From Streptantibioticus silvisoli (GTDB lineage Bacteria > Actinomycetota > Actinomycetes > Streptomycetales > Streptomycetaceae): a stretch of 64,000 bases of DNA. This document shows, piece after piece, positions 26,615 through 37,597 of the stretch. The position numbers were made by a program, and so were the translations under genes. Positions within the stretch are counted from its first letter, which is position 1; each line of letters begins with the position of its first letter. The notes under the pieces were generated by a model. That model made no database searches. It was not told where the DNA came from and saw nothing but the letters and a program-made list of their open reading frames with translations. The stretch covers positions 1 through 64,000 of the forward strand of contig NZ_JAAGKO020000009.1 in the NCBI RefSeq assembly GCF_027947535.2. Reading direction: 5' to 3'.

Positions 26615-26652
26615 GGGCCGCCCCCGGTGGGAAGTCCCACCGGGGGCGGCCC
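26615..26652 (-). terminator. Strong hairpin terminator of clpC
   Basis: A perfect 17-base stem (26615-26631 with 26636-26652) around a four-base loop lies 38 bases after the clpC stop. On the gene strand TTTT follows, so it is a classical Rho-independent terminator. Confidence 0.93.
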
Positions 26653-26689
26653 CGCGTTCCGTACCTGCTGCTACCAGGGCTCAGGCGTC

Positions 26690-29218
<2,529 letters not shown>

Positions 29219-29402
29219 CGTTAATCGCTCCTCAGAGCGGTCAGGCAGATCGGGGCCGGTCCCCTCCCTGTCCTTCCGCATGCTAGTCCCGGCGAGCAGG
29301 ACAGCTCACTTCAATCGTCCGCCAGCTCTGCGGAAAGCACTGCCCCCGCAAGGCCGACTACAGCTGCAACTAGATGGTGCGAGACGATGTTCCCGCAGGC
29401 CA

Positions 29403-29439
29403 ACCGGAATACCCATATTCCGGTACGCCCGTGGCGAAC
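29403..29439. promoter_or_regulatory. Palindrome and ClgR-like word upstream of clpC
   Basis: ACCGGAATA, a CCCA loop and TATTCCGGT make a perfect nine-base dyad at 29403-29424. Beside it, read on the clpC strand, is GTTCGCCACGGGCG at 29426-29439, close to the Streptomyces ClgR word GTTCGCY-N5-GCG but with a spacer one base short. The dyad lies about 185 bases before the clpC start. The remaining gap 29219-29849 holds no gene. Confidence 0.4.
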
Positions 29440-29849
29440 GCCGCCCGACCGACTTCCTCGTCGCCCTGCCTCACTAGGACTTTCTTACCCGCCCGCACCG
29501 ACAATCCATGCCGCGCGCACCCGGTGTGTCTGCTACCAGCGAACAACCCCGCGCCGTCCCTGGCCCCCGTACGCCCCCACGTGGTAACGCGTCGATCTCG
29601 CGGCGTGCGGCTGGTGGCCGCCCGCCTCCCCCGTGCGGTCGGCACCGGCGAGTGCCCCCGTAAGGCAACCGGGGCCGGTGTCGCGCACATGGGTCGGTCC
29701 GATCGGCGGGATCCCGGCGCCCGACGTGCCCCGCGGGGCAGCGAACGCCGCTGGGATTCCCGGACCGCCATGCGGTCGGTCCCTCCGGCGCCGGATGTGA
29801 CATGGAGTCCGTGCGGACTCGCCGTCCGTCACCCGGCTCGGCGGACCTG

Positions 29850-30191
29850 TCAGCCGTGCGCCTTCTCGTACGCCTCACGAACGGTGCCGGGGACCCGGCC
29901 GCGGTCGTTGACGTCATAGCCGTTGTCCTTGGCCCAGGCGCGGATCTTCGCGGTGTCCTGGCCCGCGGAGCCGGCGGCCGCGCGGGTGGCGCGTCCACGG
30001 CCGCGAGCGGCCCGGCCACCGGTCTTGCGGCCGGCGTCCACGTAATCGGCAAGCAGCGTCCGCAGCTTGTCCGCGTTTTCCGTGGTGAGGTCGATCTCGT
30101 AGGTGGCGCCGTCGAGGGCGAAGGTGACGGTCTCGTCAGCCTCGCCGCCGGTGATGTCGTCCACAAGAAGGACCTGGACCTTCTGTGCCAC
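29850..30191 (-). CDS. lsr2: Lsr2 nucleoid-associated protein
   Basis: Lsr2 binds AT-rich DNA and silences foreign genes. The product is 113 residues from the GTG of MAQKVQVLLVDDITGGEADETV (GAAAGGGA upstream); ATG at 30206 would add MKGKP. The N-terminal dimer domain has the beta-rich VTFALDGATYEIDLT, a basic RGRGRATRA linker follows, and the C-terminal AT-hook-like helix region is IRAWAKDNGYDVNDRGRVPGTVREAYEKAHG, with the DNA-minor-groove RGR. It is monocistronic. Confidence 0.96.
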   Translation of the reverse strand: MAQKVQVLLVDDITGGEADETVTFALDGATYEIDLTTENADKLRTLLADYVDAGRKTGGRAARGRGRATRAAAGSAGQDTAKIRAWAKDNGYDVNDRGRVPGTVREAYEKAHG

Positions 30192-30248
30192 GGGCTTCCC
30201 TTTCATCGATATGGTCCGGGGAGTGCCCCGGCATAAAGGAGTACGGGT

Positions 30249-30275
30249 AAAAGGAAACCCCTTTTCCCCGGAAAA
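30249..30275 (-). promoter_or_regulatory. AT-rich leader of lsr2 with two alternative hairpins
   Basis: AAAAGG-AAACC-CCTTTT (30249-30265) and TTTTCC-CC-GGAAAA (30262-30275) share TTTT and so cannot form together. They sit 58-84 bases upstream of the lsr2 start in an AT-rich patch that stands out in this genome. They could be an autoregulatory Lsr2 site or an RNA switch; both are inference. Confidence 0.4.
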
Positions 30276-30356
30276 CTCAAACCCCTGGACAGGGAGAGCA
30301 CGGGCATGCCAGGCGCAACATGCGCCTTGAGCAGGGCGCGATTCGGACAAACCCGA

Positions 30357-30854
30357 TCACAGATGCAAGAGCATCCGGCTGTTGCCCAGGGTGTTCGGCT
30401 TCACTCGTTCGAGGTCGAGGAACTCGGCGACACCCTCGTCATAGGAACGCAGTAGCTCGCTGTAGACATCCATGTCCACCGGAGTCTCACCGATCTCGAC
30501 GAAGCCGTGCTTGGCGAAGAAGTCAACTTCGAAGGTGAGACAGAAAATTCGGCGTACGCCGAGCCAGCGTGCTGTCTGCAACAACTTACCCAGAACGAGG
30601 TGGCCCACGCCTTTGCCGTGCAGGTCCGGCCGGACGGCCAGCGTGCGCACTTCGGCCAGGTCCTCCCACATCACGTGCAGCGCCCCGCACCCCACCACCT
30701 CGGCGTCCTCGTCGCGTTCGGCGACCCAGAACTCCTGGATGTCCTCGTAAAGGGTGACGGTGGGCTTGCCCAACAGGATGCGCTCGTGCACATAGCCGTC
30801 GAGCAACTGCCGAACGGCCGGCACATCACTGGTCCGGGCCCGGCGGAGCGTCAC
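30357..30854 (-). CDS. GNAT amino-acid N-acetyltransferase (short NAGS-like)
   Basis: The product is 165 residues from the GTG of VTLRRARTSDVPAVRQLL, which fits the family length and has GGGA just upstream. The longer ATG start at 30974 would add a 40-residue Ser/Pro-rich head (SGTSSATSSGT) that looks like expanded repeat. The GNAT core is TVTLYEDIQEFWVAERD, EVRTLAVRPDLHGKGVGHLVLGKL (acetyl-CoA loop) and FAKHGFVEIGET. Short NAGS-like acetyltransferases start arginine synthesis by making N-acetylglutamate. It is the first gene downstream of BlaI and has no arginine gene beside it. Confidence 0.8.
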   Translation of the reverse strand: MTLRRARTSDVPAVRQLLDGYVHERILLGKPTVTLYEDIQEFWVAERDEDAEVVGCGALHVMWEDLAEVRTLAVRPDLHGKGVGHLVLGKLLQTARWLGVRRIFCLTFEVDFFAKHGFVEIGETPVDMDVYSELLRSYDEGVAEFLDLERVKPNTLGNSRMLLHL

Positions 30855-30983
30855 GACATTCCCGAACGTCCCCGAAGACGTGGCCGAAGAGGTGCCCGAA
30901 GAGGCAGCCGAAGAAGCGGAAGGGGATGGCGGGGAGGAAGGGGAACCGGAAGCACCGGGCGGTTCGCAGGACATACCACGACG

Positions 30984-31400
30984 CTATCGCCCGCGTTCTT
31001 CCCCGGTGTCGGCGGGTTCGTCCCCGTCATCGGCACCCGCTTCGGGCTGCACGATCCGCGAAGCGTCCCGCAGAGCTTCCCGTTGTTCCGGGGACATCAT
31101 GCTGAAGAACTGGACGAGAGCGGCCGCCGGGTTGTCACTGGCGGCCCAGGCTTCGTGCATGAGTGCGGCCGCGTAGGCGGCACGGGTGGAAACCGCCTCA
31201 TAGCGATAGGCGCGCCCTTCGTGTTCCCGGCGCAGCCAGCCCTTCTGATGGAGGTTGTCCATTACGGTCATGACGGTCGTGTAGGCGATGGACCGTTCCT
31301 GCTGCATGTCTTCCAGGACTTCGCGGACCGTGAGCGGGCGGTTCCACTGCCACACCCTGGTCATGACCGCGTCTTCGAGATCTCCCAATGGCCGTGGCAC
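30984..31400 (-). CDS. BlaI/MecI/CopY-type repressor
   Basis: The product is 138 residues. The family winged helix is complete: LGDLEDAVMTRVWQWNRPLTVREVLEDMQQERSIAYTTVMTVMDNLHQKGWLRREHEGRAYRYEAV. Such repressors are cleaved by partner M56 (BlaR) sensor proteases in response to beta-lactams or other signals. No M56 gene lies in the window. The GTG start (MPRPLGDLE) is used; it precedes the GNAT gene. Confidence 0.92.
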   Translation of the reverse strand: MPRPLGDLEDAVMTRVWQWNRPLTVREVLEDMQQERSIAYTTVMTVMDNLHQKGWLRREHEGRAYRYEAVSTRAAYAAALMHEAWAASDNPAAALVQFFSMMSPEQREALRDASRIVQPEAGADDGDEPADTGEERGR

Positions 31401-31552
31401 ACCTGAATTGTAGAGGCAAATGTCACAGATGCGGCTTTTTCGGCGCCGCAGGGAGGGTCGCGGGCGGCCGCAGCCGCCCGGGCGCCGGCCGCGGGGCGGG
31501 CGCGGGGGCAGGCGCGGGGCGGGCGCGGCGGCGGCTCAGGGGCGGGCCCGGA

Positions 31553-31765
31553 TCAGGCGGAGGCGGTCCCGCCACCGGTGGCGGCGGCACCGGGGACCGC
31601 GGCCTCGGTCTGCCGGTCGGCCTCGGCGCGGGCCAGGATGGCGTCCACGGCCGCGTCCTCCCTGGAACGGTTGGCGCCGCCCTGGTGCTTGATGATCGTC
31701 CTGACCAGAAGCGTGAAGCCCACGGCCATGACGAGCGGCGGGACGATCGCGGAGACGTAGTCCAC
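31553..31765 (-). CDS. Small single-span membrane protein
   Basis: The product is about 70 residues from the GTG of VDYVSAIVPPLVM; GTG at 31774 is the alternative. One membrane span covers DYVSAIVPPLVMAVGFTLLVRTII, followed by a cytoplasmic KHQGGANRSREDAAVDAILARAEADRQ helix. The same short form (DYVSALxPPxVMA) occurs in other Streptomyces, from memory. Function is unknown. Confidence 0.6.
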   Translation of the reverse strand: MDYVSAIVPPLVMAVGFTLLVRTIIKHQGGANRSREDAAVDAILARAEADRQTEAAVPGAAATGGGTASA

Positions 31766-32025
31766 GGTTGGCACAACTCCTTCTCCGGCGCCGGTTCCGG
31801 GTCGGTCCGGACGGCTTTCGGTGGGTCCAGAGTAGCCACGCCCTCCGCGCCGCCCGACGAGAGGTGTGCGATCGGACGTTCTTCCCACCTGCGGGGAAAT
31901 CTGTGCGAATTCTGTGCGGCCCCGCGTCCACCCTCCGCGGCGGCCCCCTTGGCGCCGGCCCCGGTGTCCCGCCTGGCGCCGGATTCGGCGTTCTCCTTGG
32001 CGCCGGCCCCGGCCGCATTCGGTAT

Positions 32026-32625
32026 TCAGTCCGCGGGCCGGTCACCGTCGGGCGGCGTGCCGCGCCGGGGCGGCCAGATCTCGGCCGGGGTGGGCACCCG
32101 GCGGCCGGGTTCGGCCTCGGCGGGGTCGGCCGGGCGGGGGCCGGGATCCGGGGCGCCGGACGAGCCGGTCCGGCCGCCGGGCAGCGCCAGCAGCCGGGCC
32201 CGGCCGGCCGGCGGACGGGCGCCGAGCCGTTCGCACCGGTGGCGCAGTCCGGCACGCCGGAAGGCCTCCGCCGGGGTGCAGGGCACCGCGGCCAGCCCGC
32301 GGACCGCGGCCAGGTCCTCGGGGGCGGGCGGACAGCCGTCGTCGAGGGCTTCGGCGAGCCGGTCGAGGTAGCCGAGGGCGGCGCCGGGCAGCGCGGCGCG
32401 GTGCCGGGCCAGGTCGGCGGCGGCGAAGGCGCGCCGGCGGGCCGCCTCGCCGACCGCCTCGTCGAGGTCGTGCACCAGCCGCCGCAGCAGCGGCGCCTGC
32501 GTGGTCTCGTCCGGCCCGCGGGCCGGGGCGGGCACGGCGGGCGGCGCCGGCGACCGGAAGTCAGGACCGAGGGCCTCGGTGAGGGCACGCCGCACAACGC
32601 GCACTTCGTCCGCACTGAACGCCAT
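32026..32625 (-). CDS. Conserved-type hypothetical protein
   Basis: The product is 199 residues from the ATG of MAFSADEVRVVRRALTEAL. The N-terminal half (to about 130) is helical with LVHDLDEAVGEAARRRAFAAADLARHRAALPGAALGYLDRLAEALDDG; the C-terminal end is Pro/Gly-rich and probably disordered. I do not recognise a family. The coding character of the N-terminal half is good. Confidence 0.55.
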   Translation of the reverse strand: MAFSADEVRVVRRALTEALGPDFRSPAPPAVPAPARGPDETTQAPLLRRLVHDLDEAVGEAARRRAFAAADLARHRAALPGAALGYLDRLAEALDDGCPPAPEDLAAVRGLAAVPCTPAEAFRRAGLRHRCERLGARPPAGRARLLALPGGRTGSSGAPDPGPRPADPAEAEPGRRVPTPAEIWPPRRGTPPDGDRPAD

Positions 32626-32689
32626 GCCGCCCCGGGCGCCGATAGGCGTGGGCATGCGCCGACTTTACGTACTAAACGCACAAATCCCC

Positions 32690-33200
32690 GCAATGACGCG
32701 CGGCCGGAGTGTCCGGCCGCACCGGCACCGGACGAGCGGCACGCTTCGGCCCATTCGGCCCGATCCGCCCCCGGGGGCGGCGCGTCTTTGCGGCACGTCT
32801 ACACGGCACGTCTTCGCGCCCGGTCCAGGCGATCCGCTGGCGCGATGCGTTTCGCGGCGCATCCCCGCGGCACGTCTCCGCGCCCGGCCCCGGCGATCCG
32901 TTCGCGCGGCGCCTCTCCGCGTCCGGCCCGTAATCCGCCTGCGCGGCACGTCCTCGCGGGCTGCTCCGGCGGTCCGACGCCGTGTCGTGCCCCCGCAGCG
33001 CGTCTCCGCAGGCCCGGGGCTCGCACCTCAGCGATCCGTCCCCACGGCACGTCCCCGCGCCCGGTCCCGGCGATCCGCTGGCGCGGCGCGTCCTCACGAC
33101 GCATCCCCGCGGCACGTCTTCACGGCACGTCTTCACCACGCATCCCCGCGGCACGTCTCCGCGCCCGGCCCCGAACGCGACGCATCCCCGCTGGACGCGC
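32690..33200. repeat. Intergenic array of 45-base units
   Basis: A unit CGGCACGTCTYCGCGCCCGG followed by YCCNGGCGATCCG and GCGCGGCGC recurs near 32804, 32868 and 33045, with partial copies around 32791 and 33110-33175. Spacers differ in length and are not of CRISPR type. The long plus-strand frame across it (RHVFAPGPGDPLAR) is an artefact of the repeat. No gene is seen in 32626-33208. Confidence 0.75.
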
Positions 33201-33208
33201 CCGCGCCG

Positions 33209-34006
33209 TCAGCTCGACGTGACGTTGCGCTCGTAGACCAGGCGCAGCCCGATCAGGGTGAGCCAGGGCTCGTGCTCGTCGATGATGGACGCCTCGCCGA
33301 GGACCAGCGGGGCGAGGCCGCCGGTGGCGATGACGGTGACGTCGTCGGGGTCGTCGGCGAGTTCGCGGGCCATGCGTTCGCCGATGCCGTCGACCTGGCC
33401 GGCGAAGCCGTAGAGGATGCCGGACTGCATGGCCTCGACGGTGTTGCGGCCGATGACGCTGCGGGGGCGGGCGAGTTCGATCTTGCGCAGCTGGGCGCCG
33501 CGCACGCCGAGGGCGTCGACGGAGATCTCGATGCCGGGGGCGATGGCGCCGCCGAGGTACTCGCCGCGGGCGGAGACGGCGTCGAAGGTGGTGGCGGTGC
33601 CGAAGTCCACCACGATGCACGGGCCGTCGTAGAGGTGGACGGCGGCGAGCGCGTTGATGATGCGGTCGGCGCCGACCTCCTTGGGGTGGTCGGCCAGGAT
33701 CGGCACGCCGGTCTTGACGCCGGGTTCGACCAGTACGGACGGCACGTCGCCGTAGTAGCGGCGGGTGACCTCGCGCAGTTCGTGCAGGACGGACGGGACG
33801 GTGGAGCAGATGGAGATGCCGTCCACCCCGTCGCCCAGCTCGTCGCCGAGCAGCGGGTGGGTGCCCATCAACCCGTGCAGCAGCACGGCGAGTTCGTCGG
33901 CGGTGCGCCGCGCGTCGGTGGAGATCCGCCAGTGCTCGACGATCTCCTCGCCGTCGAACAGGCCGAGGACGGTGTGGGTGTTGCCGACGTCGATGGTGAG
34001 GAGCAT
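33209..34006 (-). CDS. coaX: Type III pantothenate kinase (CoaX)
   Basis: CoaX phosphorylates pantothenate, the first step of CoA synthesis. The product is 265 residues. The ASKHA motifs are MLLTIDVGNTHTVLGLFDG (start), VVDFGTATTFDAVSARGEYLGGAIAPGI (near 125-150) and the TGGLAPLV loop near 230; the general-base Asp is in VGADRIINALA (near 107). The ATG shares one base with the nadC stop (TGATG), so it is coupled to nadC. Its 3' side borders the 45-base repeat array. Confidence 0.95.
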   Translation of the reverse strand: MLLTIDVGNTHTVLGLFDGEEIVEHWRISTDARRTADELAVLLHGLMGTHPLLGDELGDGVDGISICSTVPSVLHELREVTRRYYGDVPSVLVEPGVKTGVPILADHPKEVGADRIINALAAVHLYDGPCIVVDFGTATTFDAVSARGEYLGGAIAPGIEISVDALGVRGAQLRKIELARPRSVIGRNTVEAMQSGILYGFAGQVDGIGERMARELADDPDDVTVIATGGLAPLVLGEASIIDEHEPWLTLIGLRLVYERNVTSS

Positions 34007-35019
34007 CAGGCGTCCGCCCGCAGGTCCAGGCCGATGTCGAGGACGGTCACCGAGTGGGTCAGGGCGCCGACGGCGAGGTAGTCCACGCCGGTCTCGGCGT
34101 AGGCGCGGGCGGTGGCCAGGGTGAGGCGGCCGGAGGACTCCAGGGCGGCGCGGCCGGCGACCAGCACGACGGCCTCGGCGGTGGCCTCGGGGGTGAAGTT
34201 GTCCAGCAGGATCAGGTCGGCGCCGGCCTCCACGACCTCGCGGACCTGGTCGAGGGTGTCGGCCTCGACCTCCACGTCCAGGCCGGGGAACTCCTCGCGG
34301 ACCGCACGGAACGCGTTGACCACGCCGCCGGCCGCGATGACGTGGTTGTCCTTGACCAGGGCCGCGTCGGACAGCGACATGCGGTGGTTGACGCCGCCGC
34401 CGCAGCGCACCGCGTACTTCTCCAGGGCGCGCAGGCCCGGGGTGGTCTTGCGGGTGTCGCGGACCTTGGCGTGGGTGCCCTCCAGCACGTCGGCCCAGGC
34501 GCGGGTGGCGGTGGCGATGCCGGACAGCCGGCCCAGCAGGTTCAGGGCGCTGCGCTCGGCGGTGAGCAGGTCGCGGGTGAGGGTGCGCACGGTCAGCAGC
34601 CGGTCGCCGGCCTCGACCCGGTCGCCGTCCTCGACGTGCCGTTCGACCTCGAACTCGTCGGTGCACACCACCGACAGCACGGCTTCGGCGACCCGCAGTC
34701 CGGCGACCACGCCGGCCTCGCGGGCGGTGAAGTCGCCGACCGCGACGGCGTCGGCGGGCACGGTGGCCACCGTGGTGACGTCCACGCCGTTGTCGAGGTC
34801 CTCCTCGATCGCCATGTGGGCGATGTCCTCGATCATGACCGGGTCGAGGCCGGCGTCGGCGAGCAGCTCGGCGAGGTCGGGGTCGAGGCCGCACTCCAGC
34901 GGGTCGAGTTCGTAGCCGTCGTCGCCGCCGCCGCATCCGCAGCCGTCGCCGCAGCCGCCCTCGGAGGCCGGGGACTGGCCGGGCAGGCCGATCTGGAGGA
35001 GGGGAAGGTCGGGGCTCAT
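34006..35019 (-). CDS. nadC: Nicotinate-nucleotide pyrophosphorylase (quinolinate phosphoribosyltransferase)
   Basis: NadC joins quinolinate and PRPP into nicotinate mononucleotide. The product is 337 residues. Family marks are AIEEDLDNGVDVTT (near 70), TRKTTPGLRALEKYAVRCGGGVNHRM (near 192), KDNHVIAAGG (near 224) and the barrel end VEVEADTLDQV and LLDNFTPEA. An extra 50 residues at the front hold GGCGDGCGCGGGDDGY, a Cys/Gly stretch not needed for the known enzyme. The start overlaps the nadB stop by ATGA. Confidence 0.94.
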   Translation of the reverse strand: MSPDLPLLQIGLPGQSPASEGGCGDGCGCGGGDDGYELDPLECGLDPDLAELLADAGLDPVMIEDIAHMAIEEDLDNGVDVTTVATVPADAVAVGDFTAREAGVVAGLRVAEAVLSVVCTDEFEVERHVEDGDRVEAGDRLLTVRTLTRDLLTAERSALNLLGRLSGIATATRAWADVLEGTHAKVRDTRKTTPGLRALEKYAVRCGGGVNHRMSLSDAALVKDNHVIAAGGVVNAFRAVREEFPGLDVEVEADTLDQVREVVEAGADLILLDNFTPEATAEAVVLVAGRAALESSGRLTLATARAYAETGVDYLAVGALTHSVTVLDIGLDLRADA

Positions 35020-36743
35020 GAACGGTTCTCCACGGGGTATTCGGCCGCCGGTGCGGCGGTGACGACGGTGCTGACCGGCGGGAATGCGGTGCCGGGGGTG
35101 GCGCGGACGTCCGGTGTCCGCTCCGGGGTGAGGGTGACGACGAGGTGGCGGTGCCAGCGTTCGTCGTCCCGCTCGGGGTAATCCTCCCGCCAATGGCAGC
35201 CCCGTGTCTCCTTGCGGGTCCTGGCGCAGGTCACCAGGGTCTCGGCGACCAGCAGGAGGTTGGCGGTCTCCCAGGTGTCCACGCATGGTTCGGGGCCGGT
35301 GCCGTGCCGGGCGGCCTCGCGGGCCCGCTCGCGCAGTTCGCGCAGGCCGTCGGCGGCGGTGGCCAGCCCGGCCGCGTCGCGCAGTACGCCGGCGCCGGAG
35401 GTCATCAGGCGCTGGAGGACGGCGCGGTCGGCCGGTCCGGGCAGCGGGTCGGCCGGTGCGACCGGGGCGACGGGTTCGCCGGGTGCCCGGGCGCCGCGGC
35501 CGGCCAGGACGTCCTCCGCGATGCGTTCGGCGTAGACCAGGCCCTCCAGCAGCGAGTTGGACGCGAGCCGGTTGGCGCCGTGCACGCCGGTGCAGGCGGT
35601 CTCCCCGCAGGCGTACAGGCCCGGGACGGTGGTGTGGCCGCGCTCGTCGGTACGCACGCCGCCGGAGGCGTAGTGGGCGGCCGGGGAGACCGGGACCGGT
35701 TCGGTGACCGGGTCGATGCCGTGGGCGCGGCAGGCGGCGAGGATGGTGGGGAAACGGTGTTCCCACATGGCGGCGCCGAAGTGCCGGGCGTCGAGGTACA
35801 TGTGCTCGGTGCCGGTCTCGCGCATGCGGCGGGTGATCGCCTTGGCGACGATGTCGCGCGGGGCGAGTTCGGCGAGTTCGTGCTGTCCGAGCATGAAGCG
35901 GACCCCGTCGGCGTCCACCAGGTGGGCGCCTTCGCCGCGTACCGCCTCGGAGACCAGCGGCTGCTGGCCCTCGGCGCCGGCGCCCAGCCACATGACCGTC
36001 GGGTGGAACTGGACGAACTCCAGGTCGCTCACCTCGGCGCCGGCCCGCAGCGCGAGCGCCACGCCGTCGCCGGTGGAGACGGCCGGGTTGGTGGTGGCGG
36101 AGAAGACCTGGCCCATGCCGCCGGTGGCCAGCACGACGGCGGGGGCGTGCACCGCGCCGACACCGTCGCGGGCGCCCTCCCCCATGACGTGCAGGGTGAC
36201 GCCGGCGGTGCGGCCGGCGGCGTCGGTGAGCAGGTCGAGGACGAGGGCGTTCTCCACCGTCTCGATGCCGGCCGCGCGGACCGCGTCGACCAGGGCGCGG
36301 GAGACCTCGGCGCCGGTGGCGTCACCGCCGGCGTGCGCGATGCGCCTGCGGTGGTGGCCGCCCTCACGGGTGAGCAGGATCGCGCCGGTCAGCGGGTCGG
36401 CGTCGAAGCGGGCGCCGGTGGCGATCAGCCGCCGTACCGCGTCGGGGCCCTCGGTGACCAGCAGGCGCACCGCGGACTCGTCGCACAGTCCGGCGCCGGC
36501 CACCAGGGTGTCGTCCAGGTGCTGGCGGGGGGTGTCGCCGTCGCCGAGGGCGGCCGCGATGCCGCCCTGCGCCCAGCGGGTGGAGCCGTCGTCGAGGCGG
36601 GCCTTGGTGACGACGACGACGCGGGCGCCGCCGGCCGCGCAGCGCAGCGCGGTGGTCAGCCCGGCGACGCCGGAGCCGACGACCACGACGTCGGCGGCGC
36701 GGGACCAGCCGGGCGCGGGGGCGGCGAGCCGTATGTCGGTCAT
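35016..36743 (-). CDS. nadB: L-aspartate oxidase
   Basis: NadB oxidises aspartate to iminoaspartate for NAD synthesis with FAD. The product is 575 residues. Seen are the FAD Rossmann VVVVGSGVAGLTTALRCA (near 20), the RWAQGGIAAAL loop (near 55), HRRRIAHAGGDATG (active site, near 134), and LYACGETACTGVHGANRLASNSLLEGL (near 375). A long helical end carries Arg/Glu residues and finishes in a linker. It overlaps panC and nadC by ATGA at each end. Confidence 0.96.
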   Translation of the reverse strand: MTDIRLAAPAPGWSRAADVVVVGSGVAGLTTALRCAAGGARVVVVTKARLDDGSTRWAQGGIAAALGDGDTPRQHLDDTLVAGAGLCDESAVRLLVTEGPDAVRRLIATGARFDADPLTGAILLTREGGHHRRRIAHAGGDATGAEVSRALVDAVRAAGIETVENALVLDLLTDAAGRTAGVTLHVMGEGARDGVGAVHAPAVVLATGGMGQVFSATTNPAVSTGDGVALALRAGAEVSDLEFVQFHPTVMWLGAGAEGQQPLVSEAVRGEGAHLVDADGVRFMLGQHELAELAPRDIVAKAITRRMRETGTEHMYLDARHFGAAMWEHRFPTILAACRAHGIDPVTEPVPVSPAAHYASGGVRTDERGHTTVPGLYACGETACTGVHGANRLASNSLLEGLVYAERIAEDVLAGRGARAPGEPVAPVAPADPLPGPADRAVLQRLMTSGAGVLRDAAGLATAADGLRELRERAREAARHGTGPEPCVDTWETANLLLVAETLVTCARTRKETRGCHWREDYPERDDERWHRHLVVTLTPERTPDVRATPGTAFPPVSTVVTAAPAAEYPVENRS

Positions 36744-37597
36744 TCGACGTCTCCGAACGCCAGGGGGAGGTTGTCGATCAGCCGGGTGCCGCCGACCCGG
36801 GCGGCGACGGCCAGCACGGCCGGTCCGGTGTGGTCGTCGGCGGCGTCGGTGAAGGTGGCGGGGTCGACGAGGGCGAGGTAGTCCGCCGTCACACCGGCGG
36901 CGGCGTCCAGTTCGGCGCGGGCCGCCGAGCGGACCGCGGCCGGGCCGCCGGGCAGCGCGTCACGGCCGGCGAACAGCGCGCGCGACAGTGCGACCGCGTC
37001 CTGCCGTTCAGTGTCGGACAGGTAGCGGTTGCGGCTGGACCTGGCGAGGCCGTCCGGTTCGCGGACGGTGGGCACCGCCTCGATCCGCACCGGGAAGTTG
37101 AGGTCGGCGGCCATCCGGCGCACCAGGGCGATCTGCTGGGCGTCCTTCTGGCCGAAGAACGTGACGTCGGCGCCGGTGATGTGCAGCAGCTTGGCGACGA
37201 CGGTGAGCATGCCGTCGAAGTGGCCGGGCCGGGCGGCGCCCTCGTAGCCGGCGCCCATGGGTCCGGCGGTGATGCCGGTCAGCACGCCGCCGTCCGGGTA
37301 GACCTCGCGGACGCCGGGGGCCAGGACCACGTCGGCGCCGGCCTTCCCGGCGAGGGCGACGTCGTCGTCGAGGGTGCGCGGGTAGCGGTCGAAGTCCTCG
37401 CCGGCGCCGAACTGGAGCGGGTTGACGAAGACGGTGACGACGACGCAGCCGCTTGGGCCGACGTGCTCGCGGGCGGCGCGGACCAGGGCGGCGTGGCCCT
37501 CGTGCAGGGCGCCCATGGTGAGGACGACGCCGCGGGTGCCGGGCCGGGCGGCCACCGCGTCGCGGTACTCGGCGATGGTGTGCGTCAGCAGGGTCAT
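36740..37597 (-). CDS. panC: Pantothenate synthetase
   Basis: PanC joins pantoate and beta-alanine with ATP. The product is 285 residues. Motifs are VVLTMGALHEGHAALVRAA (ATP, near 25), VTVFVNPLQFGAGEDFDRYPR (pantoate, near 55), ITAGPMGAGYEGAARPGHFDGMLTVVAKLL (near 106), TFFGQKDAQQIALVRRM (near 142) and REPDGLARSSRNRYLS (near 175). It overlaps the DUF2520 gene upstream and nadB downstream by ATGA. Confidence 0.96.
   Translation of the reverse strand: MTLLTHTIAEYRDAVAARPGTRGVVLTMGALHEGHAALVRAAREHVGPSGCVVVTVFVNPLQFGAGEDFDRYPRTLDDDVALAGKAGADVVLAPGVREVYPDGGVLTGITAGPMGAGYEGAARPGHFDGMLTVVAKLLHITGADVTFFGQKDAQQIALVRRMAADLNFPVRIEAVPTVREPDGLARSSRNRYLSDTERQDAVALSRALFAGRDALPGGPAAVRSAARAELDAAAGVTADYLALVDPATFTDAADDHTGPAVLAVAARVGGTRLIDNLPLAFGDVE

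Noticed and set aside
29282-29849. Several frames between clpC and lsr2
   Set aside because: Pro/Arg-rich text on both strands with no starts or domains; the palindrome suggests control DNA.
32501-34081. Plus-strand frame with repeated RHVFAPGPGDPLAR text
   Set aside because: It only translates the 45-base repeat array and then runs antisense through coaX.
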